Source: Nibrella saemangeumensis
Lineage (GTDB): Bacteria; Bacteroidota; Bacteroidia; Cytophagales; Spirosomataceae
Assembly: GCF_039541915.1 (NCBI RefSeq)
Contig: NZ_BAABHD010000002.1
Coordinates: 1-64,000 of the forward strand
Direction of reading: 5' to 3'
DNA length: 64,000 bases
Position numbers and translations under genes: made by a program. The notes below the pieces were generated by a model, which ran no database searches, was not told where the DNA came from, and saw nothing but the letters and a program-made list of their open reading frames with translations. Below are positions 8,692 through 16,985 of the stretch, one piece after another. The stretch's first letter is position 1. Each line of letters begins with the position of its first letter.

Positions 8692-9213
8692 ATGCACGAC
8701 CGCTTTAAGCAAATTACCACCTTTATTTTTGATGTGGATGGGGTTCTGACGGATGGTACCGTCAATGCTCTAGAATCTGGAGAGCAGTATAGAACGTTTT
8801 ACATCCGGGATGGTTACGGCATTGAGCAAGCCATCAAAGCCGGTTACAAGGTTGCTATTATTTCGGCGGGTAACCAGGTGGGGGTGCGCAAACGACTGGA
8901 GTTTCTCAAGATAAAAGACATCTTCATGGGCGGGCCCACCGACCAGAAAGTGAATGCCTATATCGGTTACCTGACGCGGGATAGCATCCTGGAAGAGGAA
9001 GTTCTGTATATGGGCGATGACCTGCCTGACTACGAAATTCTGAGCCGCAAAACCCTATTAAGCACCTGCCCGGCCGATGCAGCCGACGAAATCCAGGGGG
9101 TCTGCGACTATGTTTCCCCGAAGCCGGGTGGCCGCGGTGCCGTGCGGGACGTTATCGAACAGGTAATGAAAGCACAGGGCAAATGGGCGACGTGGTTAAA
9201 GCACGAACCTTAA
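8692..9213 (+). CDS. kdsC: KdsC-like HAD phosphatase (KDO-8-phosphate phosphatase)
   Basis: A 173-aa cap-less HAD-superfamily hydrolase. Motif I is FDVDGVLTDG with the nucleophile and acid at Asp14 and Asp16. The C-terminal motif is MGDDLPDYE. The LTDG after the DxD and the small size match KdsC, which releases phosphate from 3-deoxy-D-manno-octulosonate 8-phosphate in LPS core synthesis. No other kds gene is adjacent, so the substrate rests on family resemblance. Its end lies 2 bp from the end of the convergent aminotransferase gene. Confidence 0.88.
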   Translation: MHDRFKQITTFIFDVDGVLTDGTVNALESGEQYRTFYIRDGYGIEQAIKAGYKVAIISAGNQVGVRKRLEFLKIKDIFMGGPTDQKVNAYIGYLTRDSILEEEVLYMGDDLPDYEILSRKTLLSTCPADAADEIQGVCDYVSPKPGGRGAVRDVIEQVMKAQGKWATWLKHEP

Positions 9214-9215
9214 AA

Positions 9216-10037
9216 CTACCAGCTATCGACTAGCTCGTCGAAGCGCTCCAGCAGATATTTACTTTTGGGACCGGGTTTGCCTTCGCCGATGGTGAGGTCG
9301 CCAATCTCTACGATAGGCAGAACTCTCTTAGTGGTGCTGGTGGTAAATGCTTCATCAGCATCGTAGAGTTCCGACAGTAGTACCGGGCGTTCTTCTACCT
9401 CAAAATCATCCTGAGCGAGTTGCATAACCGTTCGGCGGGTGATGCCGTGAAGAATGTGCCGGTTAGGGGTAATCAGGCGCTGGCCTTTAATAATGAAGAA
9501 GTTGCTGCGGCTCAGTTCGCTAATCTCACCGTTTTTATGGTAGAGCACATCCTGCGCTCTGGCTCCTCGAATAGCCTCAGCTAATAAAATCACATGCTTA
9601 TAATCGGTACTTTTTACCTCGGCCATTTCCCGCACATAATCATCCAGAATTACCCGAATCCCCTGCTCATACTGAACAGGCGTAACCGGGTGAATGTCCT
9701 CGGTCATAATGAGCAGGCTCGGCTTTACAATAGATATGCTATCCGGTGAATACCCTCCGGTCAACACAAAGCGGATAGCCGCATCGTCAAAATCGCTGCG
9801 CCCGATAAGGTCCATGACGATTTTGTACGTCTGGTCCTTGGTCAATGGCAGGCGCAGGTGCATGCGCATGGCCGAGTTCTGGAAGCGGGTCCAGTACCAG
9901 TCCCACTGAAAGGGTCGTCCGTTGTAGGTACGGAAGTAGTCGAACAGGCCGTAGCCGCGCAGCAGCCCGAGGTCGAATACGCCTACGCCAATCTGGTCGA
10001 CAGGCTGGATGGTGCCGTTGTAATAGCCGTGGTGCAT
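9216..10037 (-). CDS. class IV PLP aminotransferase
   Basis: A 273-aa fold-type IV aminotransferase of the branched-chain / D-amino acid / aminodeoxychorismate lyase group. The catalytic lysine lies in DYKHVILLAEA, followed by GEISELSRSNFFI (PLP-phosphate binding) and HGITRRTVMQLA. The N-terminal GVGVFDLGLLRGYGLFDYFR is the usual substrate-binding strand pair. Members of this group cannot be told apart reliably by eye, so the substrate is left open. A 39-bp perfect hairpin lies immediately upstream, between this gene and ettA. Confidence 0.85.
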   Translation of the reverse strand: MHHGYYNGTIQPVDQIGVGVFDLGLLRGYGLFDYFRTYNGRPFQWDWYWTRFQNSAMRMHLRLPLTKDQTYKIVMDLIGRSDFDDAAIRFVLTGGYSPDSISIVKPSLLIMTEDIHPVTPVQYEQGIRVILDDYVREMAEVKSTDYKHVILLAEAIRGARAQDVLYHKNGEISELSRSNFFIIKGQRLITPNRHILHGITRRTVMQLAQDDFEVEERPVLLSELYDADEAFTTSTTKRVLPIVEIGDLTIGEGKPGPKSKYLLERFDELVDSW

Positions 10038-10050
10038 AACTGTTTCAGGC

Positions 10051-10144
10051 TTCAGCGGGGCCGCCCGGCGGTTTCAGGTTTCAAGTTCCGAGAGTCGGTT
10101 AACCTGGAACTTGAAACCTGAAACCGCCGGGCGGCCCCGCTGAA
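10051..10144. repeat. giant perfect hairpin (39-bp stem, 16-nt loop)
   Basis: The arms at 10051-10089 and 10106-10144 are perfect reverse complements over 39 bp. The outer half is very GC-rich (CGGGGCCGCCCGGCGG); the inner half reads GTTTCAGGTTTCAAGTTCC. The 16-nt loop contains the octamer GGTTAACC at 10097-10104. There is no T run, so it is not a standard terminator. It lies between ettA and the aminotransferase gene, both leftward. Confidence 0.95.
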
Positions 10145-10153
10145 ACAATCAAA

Positions 10154-11821
10154 CTATACAAGTTTTTTGTACTTAATCCGATGCGGAGTGGCGTCGGTGC
10201 CCAGGCGCTTCCGGCGGTTTTCTTCGTACTCGGTGAAGTTTCCTTCGAACCAGTATACTTGAGAATTGCCCTCGAACGCTAGGATGTGGGTGGCTATACG
10301 GTCGAGGAACCAGCGGTCGTGGGAAATGACGACGGCGCAACCGGCGAAGTTTTCGAGACCTTCTTCCAGCGCCCGCAGCGTGTTTACGTCGAGGTCGTTG
10401 GTTGGCTCATCGAGCAGCAGCAGGTTGGCACCTTCTTTGAGCAGCATGGCCAGATGAACGCGGTTCCGCTCGCCACCGGATAGGTTACCAACTTTCTTCT
10501 CCTGGTCGGAACCGGTAAAATTGAAGCGGCTGACATAGGCACGGGCATTTGACTGCTTGCCGCCCAGCATCACCCATTCGTTACCACCCGAGATGGTTTC
10601 GAAAACGCTCTTGTTGGGGTCGAGGTTATCGTGCTCCTGGTCGACATACGCAAGCTTTACCGTTTCTCCGACAAAGAATTGACCGGCATCCGGTTTTTCC
10701 TTACCCGTGATCAGTTTGAACAGCGTCGTTTTACCGGCACCGTTAGGGCCAATGATGCCGACGATACCGCCCTGTGGCAAATTGAACTCCAGGTTTTCGA
10801 ACAGCAGGCGGTCGCCAAAGGCCTTAGCGACGTTGTGGGCTTCAATCACTTTAGCCCCCAGACGCGGTCCGGGCGGGATAAAAATTTCCAGTTTATCTTC
10901 TTTCTGACGAGCCTCTTCGCCCAGCAGCTTTTCGTACGCACCGAGACGGGCCTTCGACTTGGCCTGACGGGCTTTGGGAGCCATGCGCACCCACTCCAAC
11001 TCGCGCTGAAGCGTTTTCTGCCGCTTGGACTCCGTCTTTTCTTCGTTCGCCAGGCGGTTCTGCTTCTGCTCCAGCCAGGATGAATAGTTTCCTTTCCAGG
11101 GGATACCTTCACCCCGGTCCAGCTCCAGGATCCAGCCGGCAACATTATCCAGGAAATACCGGTCGTGCGTAACAGCAATCACGGTGCCTTTGTACTGGCG
11201 CAGGTATTCTTCCAGCCACAGCACCGACTCGGCATCAAGGTGGTTGGTAGGCTCATCCAAGAGGAGTACATCCGGTTCCTGAAGCAGCAGGCGGCAGAGC
11301 GCTACCCGGCGCTTTTCACCACCGGACAGATTACCGACCAAAGCCTCAGAGGGCGGCAGGCGCAGGGCATCCATGGCCCGCTCCAGCTTAGTGTCGAGTT
11401 CCCAAGCATTGTGCGTGTCCAGTTTCTCCTGAACTTCGGCCTGCCGGGCAATCAGTTTATCAAAGTCAGCATCGGGGTCGTTGAAGCCTTCGTTTATCTG
11501 GTCGAATTCTTTCAGCAAATCAACAACTTCCTGAACGCCTTCCTCAACTACCTCTTTTACAGTCTTGTTCGGGTCTAGTTTCGGCTCCTGCTCCAGCATA
11601 CCTGCTGAATAGCCGGGGGAGAAAACGACATTGCCCTGGTAGTTCTTGTCGATACCCGCGATGATGCGTAAAAGCGTAGATTTACCGGACCCGTTGAGGC
11701 CCAAAACACCTATTTTAGCACCGTAAAAAAAGGAAAGATATATATTCTTTAGGATTTGTCGGTTGGGCGGAATAATTTTACTGACGCCCGCCATAGAAAA
11801 TATAATAGCTTCCTGGCTCAT
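10154..11821 (-). CDS. ettA: energy-dependent translational throttle protein EttA (ABC-F)
   Basis: A 555-aa soluble ABC-F protein with two ATPase cassettes and no membrane segments. The first cassette has LGLNGSGKST, LSGGEKRRVAL and LLLLDEPTNHLD; the second has IGPNGAGKTT, LSGGERNRVHL and LLLLDEPTNDLD. Between them lies the charged P-site-tRNA interaction linker. EttA binds the ribosomal E site and gates entry into elongation according to the ATP/ADP ratio. The N-terminal ...FSMAGVSKIIPPNRQILKNI and the overall length match EttA rather than Uup or other ABC-F members. Confidence 0.95.
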   Translation of the reverse strand: MSQEAIIFSMAGVSKIIPPNRQILKNIYLSFFYGAKIGVLGLNGSGKSTLLRIIAGIDKNYQGNVVFSPGYSAGMLEQEPKLDPNKTVKEVVEEGVQEVVDLLKEFDQINEGFNDPDADFDKLIARQAEVQEKLDTHNAWELDTKLERAMDALRLPPSEALVGNLSGGEKRRVALCRLLLQEPDVLLLDEPTNHLDAESVLWLEEYLRQYKGTVIAVTHDRYFLDNVAGWILELDRGEGIPWKGNYSSWLEQKQNRLANEEKTESKRQKTLQRELEWVRMAPKARQAKSKARLGAYEKLLGEEARQKEDKLEIFIPPGPRLGAKVIEAHNVAKAFGDRLLFENLEFNLPQGGIVGIIGPNGAGKTTLFKLITGKEKPDAGQFFVGETVKLAYVDQEHDNLDPNKSVFETISGGNEWVMLGGKQSNARAYVSRFNFTGSDQEKKVGNLSGGERNRVHLAMLLKEGANLLLLDEPTNDLDVNTLRALEEGLENFAGCAVVISHDRWFLDRIATHILAFEGNSQVYWFEGNFTEYEENRRKRLGTDATPHRIKYKKLV

Positions 11822-11892
11822 TATTTAGATAAATTTGTGGTGGGCAAATATCGAGAAATAAACCCATAGCTCAGCCTCAATTCAGTAAAATA

Positions 11893-13170
11893 ATGGAAAC
11901 CGCTTCTCTGGTAGATGAATACGGTTACGTCAAAGACGGAAAGGTATTTTTAAAAGGCTACCACAATTACCCGGACCGCCAAATCGGTGAAGTAAAAAGA
12001 ACCGAGCAAGAAGCATTAGACTATTTTAAAAATCGCTTTGTCATCGCCCAGAACAAAGTAAGCCAATTGGAACAGGAAGTCGAAGAGGCTCAGAATAAAG
12101 GCTCTTACCTGACCAAACTGGTTCAACTGCGAAAAAAGTTACTGGGATTTGACGCCATTGGCGATTTTATCCCGCTGCTCGACCGGCTCGATGATTTAGA
12201 AGTCGTACTGACCGACCTGATTAAAAACAATCAGCTTAAAAACCTGGAAATCAAGCGCGCATTATTAGCGGAAACGGAAGAGGTAGCGAGTAGTAATGAC
12301 TGGAAGACAACGGCTGATGCGCTCCAGGAGATTAAAGCGAAGTGGATTAAAACCGGCCCCGTTGATAAAGAACTGGAGCCGGAAATTGAAGGTCGTTTTC
12401 AGGAACTGCTCGATGGCTTCTTCCAGCGTCGTCGGGAATTCTTCAACGAACAGAACAAAGTGATTCAGGAGCGTTTGAACCAGTACGATGACCTCATCAG
12501 GCTGGCGATTCGCGCTTCCCGTAACCACGACCTCGACGCTGCCTATCAGGAGGTGCGCCGGTTGAACAACCTCTGGAAACAGGTCGGCGAAGTGCCTATC
12601 AAAAAGAGTGGTAAGCTATACAAGCAGTTTAAGCGCTTTACCACCATGGTTTTTGATAAGTACAATGCAGCCAAAGGCATTGTCATCAAGAAACGGGTTG
12701 ACCCACGTATTGAAGCCCAGATGAAGATGGCCGATGAAGCTGAGCGCTTGTCGAAGCAGAAGGATATCTTCCAGGCGGCCGAACGCGCCAAGCAGCTACT
12801 CAATAGCTGGAAGGAAGTGAGAGTGCCGTTTAAGCTACAGGACAAGCAGTTGAATGAGCGTTTCCGCGCAGCCTGCGACAAAATATTCGAATTAAGCTAT
12901 CTGCATCGGGTATTGGCCCGCAAATATCCAGCGTTTGATCTGAAGAGTCAGTCGGAGCAGTTGCGGACAATGATTCGGGAGATGGAGTACCTGATCCGGC
13001 GGGAGAAGAGTGACTTGCAGATTGCGCAGCAGGATGCCGGTATGCTCAACCCGGAGAACGAACAGGATAAAATGATTCTGAACAAGATTAATACCCAGAA
13101 GCGGAAAGTGGCCATGAAGGAGTCTATCCTGAAAGAGTTTCAGTCTCAACTGACAGCGGCCGGATATTAA
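11893..13170 (+). CDS. DUF349 domain protein
   Basis: A 425-aa, highly charged, mostly helical protein, divergent from ettA (71-bp gap). Several DUF349-type helical repeats are visible: W-K segments such as WIKTGPVDKELEP, LWKQVGEVPIKKSGKLY and SWKEVRVPFKLQDKQL recur at roughly 70-residue intervals, each followed by F/R-rich helices. The N-terminal segment VDEYGYVKDGKVFLKGYHNYPDRQIG precedes them. DUF349 proteins are widespread in Bacteroidetes and of unknown function. No catalytic motif or membrane segment is visible. The gene ends at a 38-bp perfect palindromic terminator. Confidence 0.88.
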   Translation: METASLVDEYGYVKDGKVFLKGYHNYPDRQIGEVKRTEQEALDYFKNRFVIAQNKVSQLEQEVEEAQNKGSYLTKLVQLRKKLLGFDAIGDFIPLLDRLDDLEVVLTDLIKNNQLKNLEIKRALLAETEEVASSNDWKTTADALQEIKAKWIKTGPVDKELEPEIEGRFQELLDGFFQRRREFFNEQNKVIQERLNQYDDLIRLAIRASRNHDLDAAYQEVRRLNNLWKQVGEVPIKKSGKLYKQFKRFTTMVFDKYNAAKGIVIKKRVDPRIEAQMKMADEAERLSKQKDIFQAAERAKQLLNSWKEVRVPFKLQDKQLNERFRAACDKIFELSYLHRVLARKYPAFDLKSQSEQLRTMIREMEYLIRREKSDLQIAQQDAGMLNPENEQDKMILNKINTQKRKVAMKESILKEFQSQLTAAGY

Positions 13171-13184
13171 GCACACATATGCTC

Positions 13185-13222
13185 AACAGAAAAGCCACGG
13201 AACGTTCCGTGGCTTTTCTGTT
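13185..13222. terminator. palindromic terminator after the DUF349 gene
   Basis: A perfect 38-bp palindrome, 19 bp on each side without a spacer, centred on GGAACGTTCC with A/T runs at both ends. It is placed directly after the DUF349 stop and before the next rightward gene. Confidence 0.85.
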
Positions 13223-13258
13223 TGTAAACCGAATGAGAGTGGCCAGTGTTAATACGGT

Positions 13259-13537
13259 ATGAACACAACAGCACCATACAAGTCCATTGAACCTGGGTTT
13301 TACGAAGAAATCAAGGCAGTGGCTGCCCAGCGAAAACTCGTCCGGATGGAGTACCTGACCGACCTGCACGAATACATCCGCGCCGACGCGCTGCTCAAAC
13401 GCATGTATGCCGAAGGAGATGCCGAGTTTATTGAACTTGCCTCCGGCGCTACCATTCGGCTGGACAGCATTGTCAGCATTGACGGCAAGCTGTCGCCGGA
13501 TTATCCGGGCTACGAAAACTTCGCCTGCAGTCTTTAA
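13259..13537 (+). CDS. small protein, possibly Rof-like (Rho-binding antiterminator fold)
   Basis: A 92-aa cytoplasmic protein with no signal or membrane segment. The N-terminal half (FYEEIKAVAAQRKLVRMEYL) followed by FIELASGATIRLDSIVSIDG resembles the layout of Rof, a small Sm-like protein that binds Rho. The resemblance is by pattern only and the function is not certain. The gene follows a strong terminator, so it needs its own promoter. Its last 4 bp overlap the end of serS on the other strand. Confidence 0.6.
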   Translation: MNTTAPYKSIEPGFYEEIKAVAAQRKLVRMEYLTDLHEYIRADALLKRMYAEGDAEFIELASGATIRLDSIVSIDGKLSPDYPGYENFACSL

Positions 13538-14808
13538 CTGATGGTGTCGAATCCGCAGTACGGCACCAGTACTTGCGGGATACGAATGCCTTCAGGTGAC
13601 TGGTTATTTTCCAGAATGGCAGCCAATATCCGTGGCAGCGCTAAGGCAGACCCGTTGAGGGTATGCAGCAGTTGCGTTTTTCCGCCTTCGGCTTTGTAGC
13701 GCAACTTCAGGCGGTTGGCTTGGTAGCTCTCAAAATTAGATACAGAGCTCACTTCCAGCCAGCGCTGCTGGGCGGCCGAGAAGACTTCCATATCGTAGGT
13801 CAGAGCCGAGGTAAAGCCCATGTCACCCCCGCACAGCCGCAGTACCCGGTACGGCAGTTCCAGCTTTTGGAGCAGCGACTGCACATATTGGCTCATCTCT
13901 TCCAGTGTTTGATAGGATTCTTCCGGCTTCCGAATCTGCACAATCTCCACTTTGTCGAACTGATGCAGCCGGTTCAAGCCCCGCACATGGGCACCCCAGG
14001 AGCCAGCCTCCCGACGGAAGCAAGGGGTATATCCGACGTTTTTAACAGGCAGGTCGCTATCCTGCAGAATCATATCCCGGTAGAGGTTGGTAATAGGCAC
14101 CTCCGCAGTTGGTATCAGGTACAGATCATCTTCGGTGATGTAGTACATCTGACCCTCTTTATCCGGCAACTGTCCTGTACCAAATCCGGAGTCTTTATTG
14201 ATGACAATTGGCGGCTGAATCTCCAAGAAGCCGGCGTTCAGCGCTTCATCCAGGAAGAAGTTGATGAGCGCACGCTGGATACGCGCACCCTTGCCTTTGT
14301 ACACCGGGAAACCGGCACCGGTAATTTTGTTACCCAGTTCAAAGTCGATGATATTATACTGCTTAATCAACTCCCAATGAGGCTGAGCGGACTCAGGTAA
14401 CGAGGGTATTTCGCCGTGCTGGTACACCACTTCGTTGTCTTCGGCAGAGTGGCCTTCGGGTACGCTGCTGTGGGGCAGGTTAGGAATGGTAACCAGGACA
14501 TCCTGTACCTGCTGCTCAATTGCCTTGAGCGATTCTTCCAACTCTTTGGAGCGGCTTTTCAGTTCGGCCGTCTCGGCTTTAACGGCATCAGCTTCGACTT
14601 TGTTACCGGCTTTCATCAGGGCACCAATCTCCTTCGCTTTGGCGTTGGAGCGGGCCAGTACATCGTCTAATTCTTTCTGGGTATCCCGACGCTGCTGGTC
14701 CAGACTGATCATCTGCTCAACAACCTGTTCGGCATTGGCAAACCGTCTCTTCTGCAGACCGGCTACAGTGGTTTCTTTATTCTCGCGGATGAAAGTGAGC
14801 TGGAGCAT
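13534..14808 (-). CDS. serS: seryl-tRNA synthetase
   Basis: A 424-aa class II aminoacyl-tRNA synthetase. The N-terminal antiparallel coiled-coil arm (about residues 30-105, rich in E, K and Q) contacts tRNA-Ser. The catalytic core carries TAEVPITNLYRD (serine/ATP pocket), FRREAGSWGAHVRGLNRLHQF (motif 2) and the C-terminal motif 3 region NGSALALPRILAAILEN. The start at 14808 gives MLQLTFIRENKE, the usual beginning. An upstream extension of the frame to 14925 runs through a palindrome and is rejected. The end overlaps the convergent small gene by 4 bp. Confidence 0.96.
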   Translation of the reverse strand: MLQLTFIRENKETTVAGLQKRRFANAEQVVEQMISLDQQRRDTQKELDDVLARSNAKAKEIGALMKAGNKVEADAVKAETAELKSRSKELEESLKAIEQQVQDVLVTIPNLPHSSVPEGHSAEDNEVVYQHGEIPSLPESAQPHWELIKQYNIIDFELGNKITGAGFPVYKGKGARIQRALINFFLDEALNAGFLEIQPPIVINKDSGFGTGQLPDKEGQMYYITEDDLYLIPTAEVPITNLYRDMILQDSDLPVKNVGYTPCFRREAGSWGAHVRGLNRLHQFDKVEIVQIRKPEESYQTLEEMSQYVQSLLQKLELPYRVLRLCGGDMGFTSALTYDMEVFSAAQQRWLEVSSVSNFESYQANRLKLRYKAEGGKTQLLHTLNGSALALPRILAAILENNQSPEGIRIPQVLVPYCGFDTIS

Positions 14809-14824
14809 AATGAAAATGTTGTGA

Positions 14825-14860
14825 CGCGGCCGGACTAATATAGATTTTAGTCCGGCCGCG
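14825..14860. repeat. GC-rich inverted repeat between lysC and serS
   Basis: A 14-bp perfect stem CGCGGCCGGACTAA / TTAGTCCGGCCGCG with an 8-nt loop. It lies 16 bp upstream of the serS ATG and 42 bp past the aspartokinase stop, both leftward. There is no T run. It may attenuate read-through or simply be a dispersed palindrome. Confidence 0.7.
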
Positions 14861-14902
14861 CGGAAAGTTACAGCAATTTTACAAGGAGTTGAATCAATAT
14901 TA

Positions 14903-16228
14903 TTACAATCCAAACAGCCCCTCATTCAGCGCGTTCAGGGCCTGGGCTTTGTAGTTGCCGTGGATGAGCAGCGATATGTTTTTTTCGGAACCACCGTACG
15001 AAATCATCCGGATGGGGATGTCACGCATAGCTTCTAAAACCTTTATGGCAATACCTTCCCGGTCGGCGCTGAAGTTGCCGACGATACAGATGATACACTG
15101 ATCGTAGTCGGGCTCTTCCAGGTCGCAGAAGGTGCCAAGCTCTTCCATGATTTGCGGTACGTTCGCGGGATTATCCACCGTTACCGATACAGATACCTCC
15201 GACGTGGCGATCATATCGACCGGCGTTTTGTACTTCTCGAAAATCTCGAAAATCCGGCGCAGGAAGCCGTAAGCGTTCAACATACGGGTCGAGTGGATGT
15301 ACAGGGCCGTAATATTGTCCTTGGCGGCTACGGCTTTGAATACCTGGTCGCTGGTCTCGGTGGCGATGAGCGTACCGAAGGCTTCGGGCTCCATCGTGTT
15401 TTTCAGCCGAACGGGTACCCCGTATTTACGAGCCGGCGTAATGGTAGACGGGTGTAAAATCTTGGCTCCGAAATAGGCTAATTCAGCCGCTTCGTCGAAG
15501 GTGAGTTCGCGGATAGGTACGGTCTTTTTAACGATGCGCGGGTCGTTGTTGTGCATGCCGGAAATATCCGTCCATATCTGGATTTCTTCGGCCCGGATAG
15601 CGCCACCAATCAGCGATGCAGTATAGTCGGAGCCGCCCCGCTTCAGGTTGTCGATTTCACCGCGAGGGTTGCGGCAGATAAAGCCCTGAGTGATGATAAG
15701 CTGCCGGCCTTCGTGCTGCGGCAGCATCTCGGCCAGTTTTTGCTCGGTGTAATCAAGCTCCGGTTCGTTATCAGCGTCGATGCGCATAAACTCCAGGGCC
15801 GGGAGCAGTACCGAATTTTCGCCACACTCTTCGAGGTACGCCTGGAACATCTGGGTACTTAGCAGTTCACCTTCCGCCACGAGTTCTTTCTCCTGCTTCA
15901 GGGTATACGGCTTTATCTTTATCAGCGAACGAATGAAGCCGAACTCGCTTTCAACGATTTGCTGCCCTTTTGCTAGGCCTTCCGGCGTTTGGTATAATTC
16001 CTTAATGAACGCGTCGTAATGCGCTTTCAACGCGTCAATCTTCTCGTGCGCTTCGGCATCATTGTTGGCTTTGAGCGAATCGCCAATAGCAAGCAGCGCA
16101 TTGGTAGTGCCCGACAAGGCAGAAAGAACAACTATTTTCTGACCGCTATCAGCGGTAATCAGCGTTCGGATGGAGTGCATACGCTCAGGTTTTCCCACCG
16201 AGGTACCGCCAAATTTCCAGACTTGCAT
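14903..16228 (-). CDS. lysC: aspartate kinase
   Basis: A 441-aa monofunctional aspartokinase, first step of the aspartate family pathway (Lys, Thr, Met, diaminopimelate). The kinase domain starts with VWKFGGTSVGKPERM, followed by ITQGFICRNPRGEI and LKRGGSDYTASLIGGAI (aspartate and ATP site), WTDISGMHNNDPRI and the FGAKILHPSTITPA loop. Two C-terminal ACT domains follow (roughly 300-441), where amino-acid feedback usually acts. The start is placed at 16228 because the frame further upstream reads through repetitive intergenic sequence. The isozyme type (feedback by Lys or Thr) cannot be told. Confidence 0.95.
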   Translation of the reverse strand: MQVWKFGGTSVGKPERMHSIRTLITADSGQKIVVLSALSGTTNALLAIGDSLKANNDAEAHEKIDALKAHYDAFIKELYQTPEGLAKGQQIVESEFGFIRSLIKIKPYTLKQEKELVAEGELLSTQMFQAYLEECGENSVLLPALEFMRIDADNEPELDYTEQKLAEMLPQHEGRQLIITQGFICRNPRGEIDNLKRGGSDYTASLIGGAIRAEEIQIWTDISGMHNNDPRIVKKTVPIRELTFDEAAELAYFGAKILHPSTITPARKYGVPVRLKNTMEPEAFGTLIATETSDQVFKAVAAKDNITALYIHSTRMLNAYGFLRRIFEIFEKYKTPVDMIATSEVSVSVTVDNPANVPQIMEELGTFCDLEEPDYDQCIICIVGNFSADREGIAIKVLEAMRDIPIRMISYGGSEKNISLLIHGNYKAQALNALNEGLFGL

Positions 16229-16357
16229 GAAAATGAATGTGTGATTGAGAGGTGAATGATTGAGGTATTTAATGATGGAATGATTGAGTTGTTGAATGAT
16301 TGAATAGAGACCATTTAAAGCACATTCTGCCATTCAATCATTCTATAATTCAACCAT
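16229..16357. repeat. word-repeat intergenic region with imperfect inverted symmetry
   Basis: The left half contains repeated plus-strand words of the type GAATGATTGA (near 16252, 16280 and 16295). The right half contains the complement TCAATCATTC and variants. The stretch can fold into a long imperfect hairpin between ribH and aspartokinase. It looks like expansion of a short word rather than coding sequence. Confidence 0.7.
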
Positions 16358-16855
16358 TCAACTGCTTTGTATCTGCTGTTGCAGGCCAAGCATCTTAATC
16401 GCCGTCATGGCGGCTTCGTCGCCTTTGTTGCCGTGTTTGCCTCCGGCGCGGTCAAGGGCCTGCTGCTGGTCGTTGGGCGTCAGGACGCCGAAGATGATGG
16501 GCTTGTTGGTTTTTAGACTGACGTTGGTCAGGCCTTGGGCTACAGCGTGGTTGATGTAATCGTTGTGCTTGGTCTCGCCCTGGATAACGCAGCCGATGCA
16601 GATAACGGCATCGATATCGTCGCGTTGGGCGAACCACAAGGCACCCGTGCTTAATTCATAGCTGCCGGGTACGTTACCGCGCATGATGTGTTCGGGATTG
16701 GCTCCGTGGGTGATCAGGGTTTGGTACGCACCGTCGAACAGGGCTTCGGTCACTTCAGCATTCCATTCGGCAACCACCAGAGCGAAGCGCCGTTGACTGA
16801 TGTCCGGCAGGTTTTCGGTGGAAAAGACACTCAGGTTTTTATGGGCAGATGACAT
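16358..16855 (-). CDS. ribH: 6,7-dimethyl-8-ribityllumazine synthase
   Basis: A 165-aa lumazine synthase, penultimate step of riboflavin synthesis; it condenses the ribityl-diaminopyrimidine with dihydroxybutanone phosphate. Visible motifs are VAEWNAEVTEAL (pyrimidine site), GSYELSTGA, the segment CIGCVIQGETKHNDYI with the catalytic His, and FGVLTPNDQQQALDRAGG. Length is normal for the icosahedral-type enzyme. No other rib gene is near, and the ATG at 16855 begins a short non-conserved N-terminal stretch. Confidence 0.96.
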   Translation of the reverse strand: MSSAHKNLSVFSTENLPDISQRRFALVVAEWNAEVTEALFDGAYQTLITHGANPEHIMRGNVPGSYELSTGALWFAQRDDIDAVICIGCVIQGETKHNDYINHAVAQGLTNVSLKTNKPIIFGVLTPNDQQQALDRAGGKHGNKGDEAAMTAIKMLGLQQQIQSS

Positions 16856-16925
16856 GTAGAACCAGGATTTTTACAGGATTTGAAGGATAACTCGGCAGTA
16901 GGCTGGCTGCCTAATGGTAAACAAA

Positions 16926-16958
16926 AAAGGACAAAGCCTTTGGCCGGCTTTGTCCTTT
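16926..16958 (-). terminator. terminator after the TPR gene
   Basis: A 13-bp perfect stem (AAAGGACAAAGCC / GGCTTTGTCCTTT) with a 7-nt loop. On the minus strand it is followed by a run of T. It ends the leftward TPR gene. Confidence 0.85.
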
Positions 16959-16985
16959 CGCTTAGGTTCTGTATGCCTACGCTAA

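Noticed and set aside
13663..14400. 245-aa frame antisense to serS
   Set aside because: Same reasoning: the minus-strand product is clearly SerS and this frame follows its codon pattern.
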